Of a stretch of DNA of 18,263 nt, positions 16,309 to 18,263 are shown piece after piece (the stretch's first letter is position 1; each line of letters starts with the position of its first letter). The notes under the pieces are model-generated. The model was not told where the DNA came from. It did no database searches and saw only the letters and a list, made by a program, of their open reading frames with translations. Origin of the DNA: Martensiomyces pterosporus (taxonomy: Eukaryota > Kickxellomycota > Kickxellomycetes > Kickxellales > Kickxellaceae); NCBI GenBank assembly GCA_025201845.1, contig MU604131.1:1-18263 (forward strand). Reading direction: 5' to 3'. Made by a program: the position numbers and the translations under genes.

Positions 16309-16643
16309 CCACTTGTTCAAATTGCAACTGACGCTTTGGTGACCCGGCTATGACACATTAAGCGCACCTGTGTTAGGCAATTCGGCTGGGTTGGGTAAAT
16401 GCGTGCGTGCGCTATTGGGTGCTCTCCTTGGTGCGCCAATTAAGAAGTGCGAATGCAGAAGTGCGAGAGCAACCGAGCGAGAACAAGAGCGAGAGAGAGT
16501 ATATTCGGTGTTTCAGCAAAAAACAGGGGAGACAAGAGAGATCACATGGAAAAATCAAGCAAGAGGTGGTACCATTCCGTCGCAGCCGAGCCCTGAGGCC
16601 AGTCCGCTGTATGTGTGCCTCGCTTGATTCGGCAATCGCCCGT

Positions 16644-17516
16644 TCACTGTGACTTCTTGGTCCGCTGCTTGCCATCTTCAGCGGCAGCAGCATGCGCCGT
16701 GGGACCCGCGTACAGCGTGTAGTAGGCAGCAACGGTGATCTGCCTCAGCCAGATAACATTCAACACCATCAGCGCGACCCCCAGAGCCGCAAAGTACACC
16801 GCGTACGGGTAGTGCACGCTGCCGACATCGCCCCGGATCACAGCTTTGGCCAGCTGGTACGAGTGGTAGTTTTCAAACCCCATGCGAATTGCCACAAACA
16901 CCAGCACAAACACCGCAAAGTTGATCCTGTACAGCAGCGTGCTTGCATGCCCAGCAAGCTTCAGCAGAAAGCGGATATTCAGAAACACAGAGCTCAGCTC
17001 GGGGAGCAGATACGGGATAGCGTAAAACTGCAGCTGTCGCGACGTCAAGACCAGCAGCCCAAATATGCCCAGCCCGGCATGGATCACGTACATGAATCCA
17101 TACGACGAGAAGTCGACGAGGCAGACCACCATGTCCCAGATGTAGTACCCCTGAACCACAGCGAGGAAATACTCAAAGCCCTCGTTGTAGCCGTCCATCT
17201 TGTCGCTGTTGAGGTCGGGGCTGTTGAGGTACGCGAGCATAACTGCTGAGTCAAGGATGGTGTGTATTAGCGATGTGGTGCATATGCACCATGTCCGTTT
17301 ATCGGCTGCGCTGAGGCGGCTGTACACCTTGGGCATTAGGAAGGCGGAGACGGGGGAGGAAAGGCGAAAGATTACAACGTTGGAGAGGAACGCGATAAGC
17401 ATCACGCGCCAGTACGTGCCGACTCCCTCAAGGCGCAGTGGATCAAAGGCCGAGTGCAGCACAGAGTCCACCTGGCCCAGCCACCCAGCAGCGATATCCG
17501 CCATGCTCATTGCCAT
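16644..17516 (-). CDS. TLC-domain (TRAM/LAG1/CLN8) multispanning membrane protein, TLCD4/TMEM56-like
   Basis: A 290-residue polytopic protein with the TLC fold, a lipid-sensing or lipid-modifying domain found in ceramide synthases and related ER proteins. Hydrophobic segments lie at about 36-60, 75-97, 115-136, 141-157, 162-180, 196-212 and 237-262. Family features include Y-x-x-G-Y-Y-I-W-D near 120-128, H-A-G-L-G-I-F at 146-152 and P-E-L-S-S-x-F-L-N near 172-180. The Lag1 catalytic motif with paired histidines (H-H) is absent, so it is probably not a ceramide synthase. The TLCD4/TMEM56 branch, with yeast YJR116W (Tda4) type relatives, is the best fit. The last four residues K-K-S-Q match the KKXX signal for COPI-mediated ER retrieval. 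The start ATG 17516 has two further in-frame ATGs at codons 3 and 5. No intron is needed. Confidence 0.85.
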   Translation of the reverse strand: MAMSMADIAAGWLGQVDSVLHSAFDPLRLEGVGTYWRVMLIAFLSNVVIFRLSSPVSAFLMPKVYSRLSAADKRTWCICTTSLIHTILDSAVMLAYLNSPDLNSDKMDGYNEGFEYFLAVVQGYYIWDMVVCLVDFSSYGFMYVIHAGLGIFGLLVLTSRQLQFYAIPYLLPELSSVFLNIRFLLKLAGHASTLLYRINFAVFVLVFVAIRMGFENYHSYQLAKAVIRGDVGSVHYPYAVYFAALGVALMVLNVIWLRQITVAAYYTLYAGPTAHAAAAEDGKQRTKKSQ

Positions 17517-17945
17517 GCTACGCGTAAGCTATTATTGCGTTGGTCGGTGAGACTAGTGTGTATTGTAGGGGCAGAAGGAGAAGTCAGACTGGGGGATGTT
17601 TCTAGAGAGGCACAGGAGCACTATGAGCGAAAAGTAGTAGGAAGGAGAAAAAGAAAGAAGCGCTGCTGCTGGGGGTGCGTCACCGACGGGAATGAATGTA
17701 AGAGATGATATTAATGCTGTTTTGCATCCACATATCAGCCCCCTCGCCACCACAGGCAAAGAGAATAACAAATTTTTCTGTGGGGATGGCACCTAAGCCA
17801 CACTCCGCGCCTTGCAGCACAACCGCTCCAAGTCGTCCATGTCCCTCGCTGCTCATAGATCAATTACGCCACTGAATGCTCGTGACCAAATACCAAATTC
17901 TGTAGCGCAGCTTATTAAGATCTGCGCACTCGAAAGTCTGCTCGA
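17517..17945 (-). promoter_or_regulatory. TLC gene upstream region / SGNH gene 3' flank
   Basis: A 429-bp gap. The part nearest the TLC gene is strongly pyrimidine-rich on the minus strand (about 17618-17665), as in fungal core promoters and leaders. A 79-codon hydrophobic frame at 17553-17792 begins at GTG and resembles nothing known. Near the right end lies the small stem GCGCAG/CTGCGC (17905-17910 and 17922-17927) around an AATAAG poly(A)-like signal. No gene is called. Confidence 0.5.
17911..17916 (-). terminator. Possible poly(A) signal of the SGNH hydrolase gene
   Basis: AATAAG on the minus strand, 30 nt past the stop codon at 17946, within TTAATAAG. It is one base away from the canonical AATAAA and lies in the loop of a 6-bp stem. 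Confidence 0.35.
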
Positions 17946-18263
17946 TTAGATCCTTGCTGGCTTTGGTGCAGGGGTTCCGAGGTTGTGCTGGCTAATCAGA
18001 GCAAGGATCCCAGCCTCCGTCATCTGGTATTGCTGGCCCTGGATGATCGCGGTAACCATTTCCTTACCGACATAACCGAACAGTCTCTGGACACGCTCAG
18101 CAGGATGAACCGGGTCGAAGAAATAGTTGGTGCTGGGGTCACTGCACAGCAGATCCTCCTTGGCATCAATGAAGAAGTTCACCAACGCACTCAGCTTGTC
18201 CTGCGACTCGATCAGGTTCAGCGTGTTGCCACCAACACACGACGTCTTCGTGTCCTTGATTCC
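17946..18263 (-). CDS. SGNH/GDSL-type hydrolase, C-terminal part (5' end off the window)
   Basis: The last 105 codons of a minus-strand gene, open across the right edge. The fragment contains F-F-D-P-V-H-P (Asp codon at 18114-18116, His codon at 18105-18107), the D-x-x-H block V that supplies the catalytic Asp and His in SGNH/GDSL esterases and lipases. Upstream of it is C-V-G-G-N-T-L-N, typical of secreted eukaryotic members, in which Cys residues often pair. Another Cys precedes the D-x-x-H motif. The tail after the catalytic block is about 52 residues and ends in a Pro- and Ala-rich stretch. The nucleophile Ser and the oxyanion Gly and Asn blocks lie outside the window, so activity and substrate cannot be judged. 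Esters of lipids or carbohydrates are both possible. Secretion is likely for the family but unseen here. No internal ATG is needed because the true start is off-window. Confidence 0.8.
   Translation of the reverse strand, partial: GIKDTKTSCVGGNTLNLIESQDKLSALVNFFIDAKEDLLCSDPSTNYFFDPVHPAERVQRLFGYVGKEMVTAIIQGQQYQMTEAGILALISQHNLGTPAPKPARI

Larger units (their letters stand above)
16172..16643 (-). promoter_or_regulatory. GCN2 upstream region / TLC gene 3' flank
   Basis: A 472-bp gap between the TLC gene's stop and the GCN2 start, both on the minus strand. The GCN2-proximal half carries a TATA-like element, a Gcn4-type site and upstream ATGs. The distal half (about 16380-16640) is purine-rich on the plus strand, including a GAGAGAGAG run near 16490-16500, and pyrimidine-rich on the transcribed strand. 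A 7-bp inverted repeat GTCACCA/TGGTGAC lies at 16305-16311 and 16337-16343. No convincing ORF or RNA gene was seen. Confidence 0.6.

Noticed and set aside
16172..16327. In-frame upstream extension of GCN2 exon 1
   Set aside because: The frame is open to about 16327 but contains no ATG, and similarity to the RWD domain begins exactly at the ATG 16171.
16305..16343. 7-bp inverted repeat GTCACCA/TGGTGAC
   Set aside because: It is too short to distinguish from chance at this spacing. Noted only as part of the GCN2 upstream region.
17553..17792. 79-codon hydrophobic minus-strand frame upstream of the TLC gene
   Set aside because: It starts at GTG, overlaps the pyrimidine-rich promoter and leader of the TLC gene, and that composition alone produces Ser, Leu and Phe codons.
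1..18263. tRNA genes, CRISPR arrays, bacterial-type operons or prophage features
   Set aside because: No B-box/T-loop pattern, no spaced direct repeats and no prokaryotic gene spacing were seen. Introns and eukaryotic families show this is fungal nuclear DNA.

Overview
The window looks like nuclear DNA from a filamentous or early-diverging fungus. The evidence is long open frames with few introns, GC-rich coding sequence, a Zn2Cys6 transcription factor with a fungal-specific regulatory domain, a mitochondrial-type COX10, a coatomer subunit and a full GCN2 kinase. The mix of GC-rich genes, long CAG-encoded glutamine runs and short introns would fit Kickxellomycotina-type fungi. That placement is an inference from style, not something the sequence proves.

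Layout, left to right. Positions 1-648 have no convincing gene. They hold a short frame open at the left edge that vaguely resembles a retroelement integrase, several inverted repeats and a perfect CRE octamer. COX10 (heme A synthesis) lies on the minus strand at 649-1842. A 1194-residue Zn2Cys6 regulator lies on the minus strand at 2053-5637, with a long ATG-free upstream region that contains a nested hairpin. A signal-peptide-bearing seven-transmembrane protein of the GOST/GPR180 type lies on the minus strand at 6150-8526, probably in two exons. The only plus-strand gene is the coatomer epsilon subunit at 8752-9666, divergent from the membrane-protein gene and convergent with GCN2. GCN2 (eIF2-alpha kinase, about 2079 residues, one 99-nt intron) fills 9833-16171 on the minus strand. 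A TLC-domain membrane protein ending in a dilysine KKXX signal lies at 16644-17516 on the minus strand. The 3' end of an SGNH/GDSL hydrolase runs off the right edge at 17946-18263.

This is a chromosomal housekeeping neighbourhood, not an operon or a defence or metabolic island. No single pathway joins the genes. Loose links are that COPI (coatomer) retrieves KKXX-tagged membrane proteins, such as the TLC protein seems to be, and that GCN2 is the amino-acid starvation sensor. The most interesting signals are regulatory. The GCN2 upstream region has a perfect Gcn4/AP-1 site, a TATA-like element and upstream ATGs in both other frames crowded against the start codon. The Zn2Cys6 gene has a nested inverted-repeat structure and a pentanucleotide repeat in what is probably its 5' leader. 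I found no evidence of a new multi-gene system.
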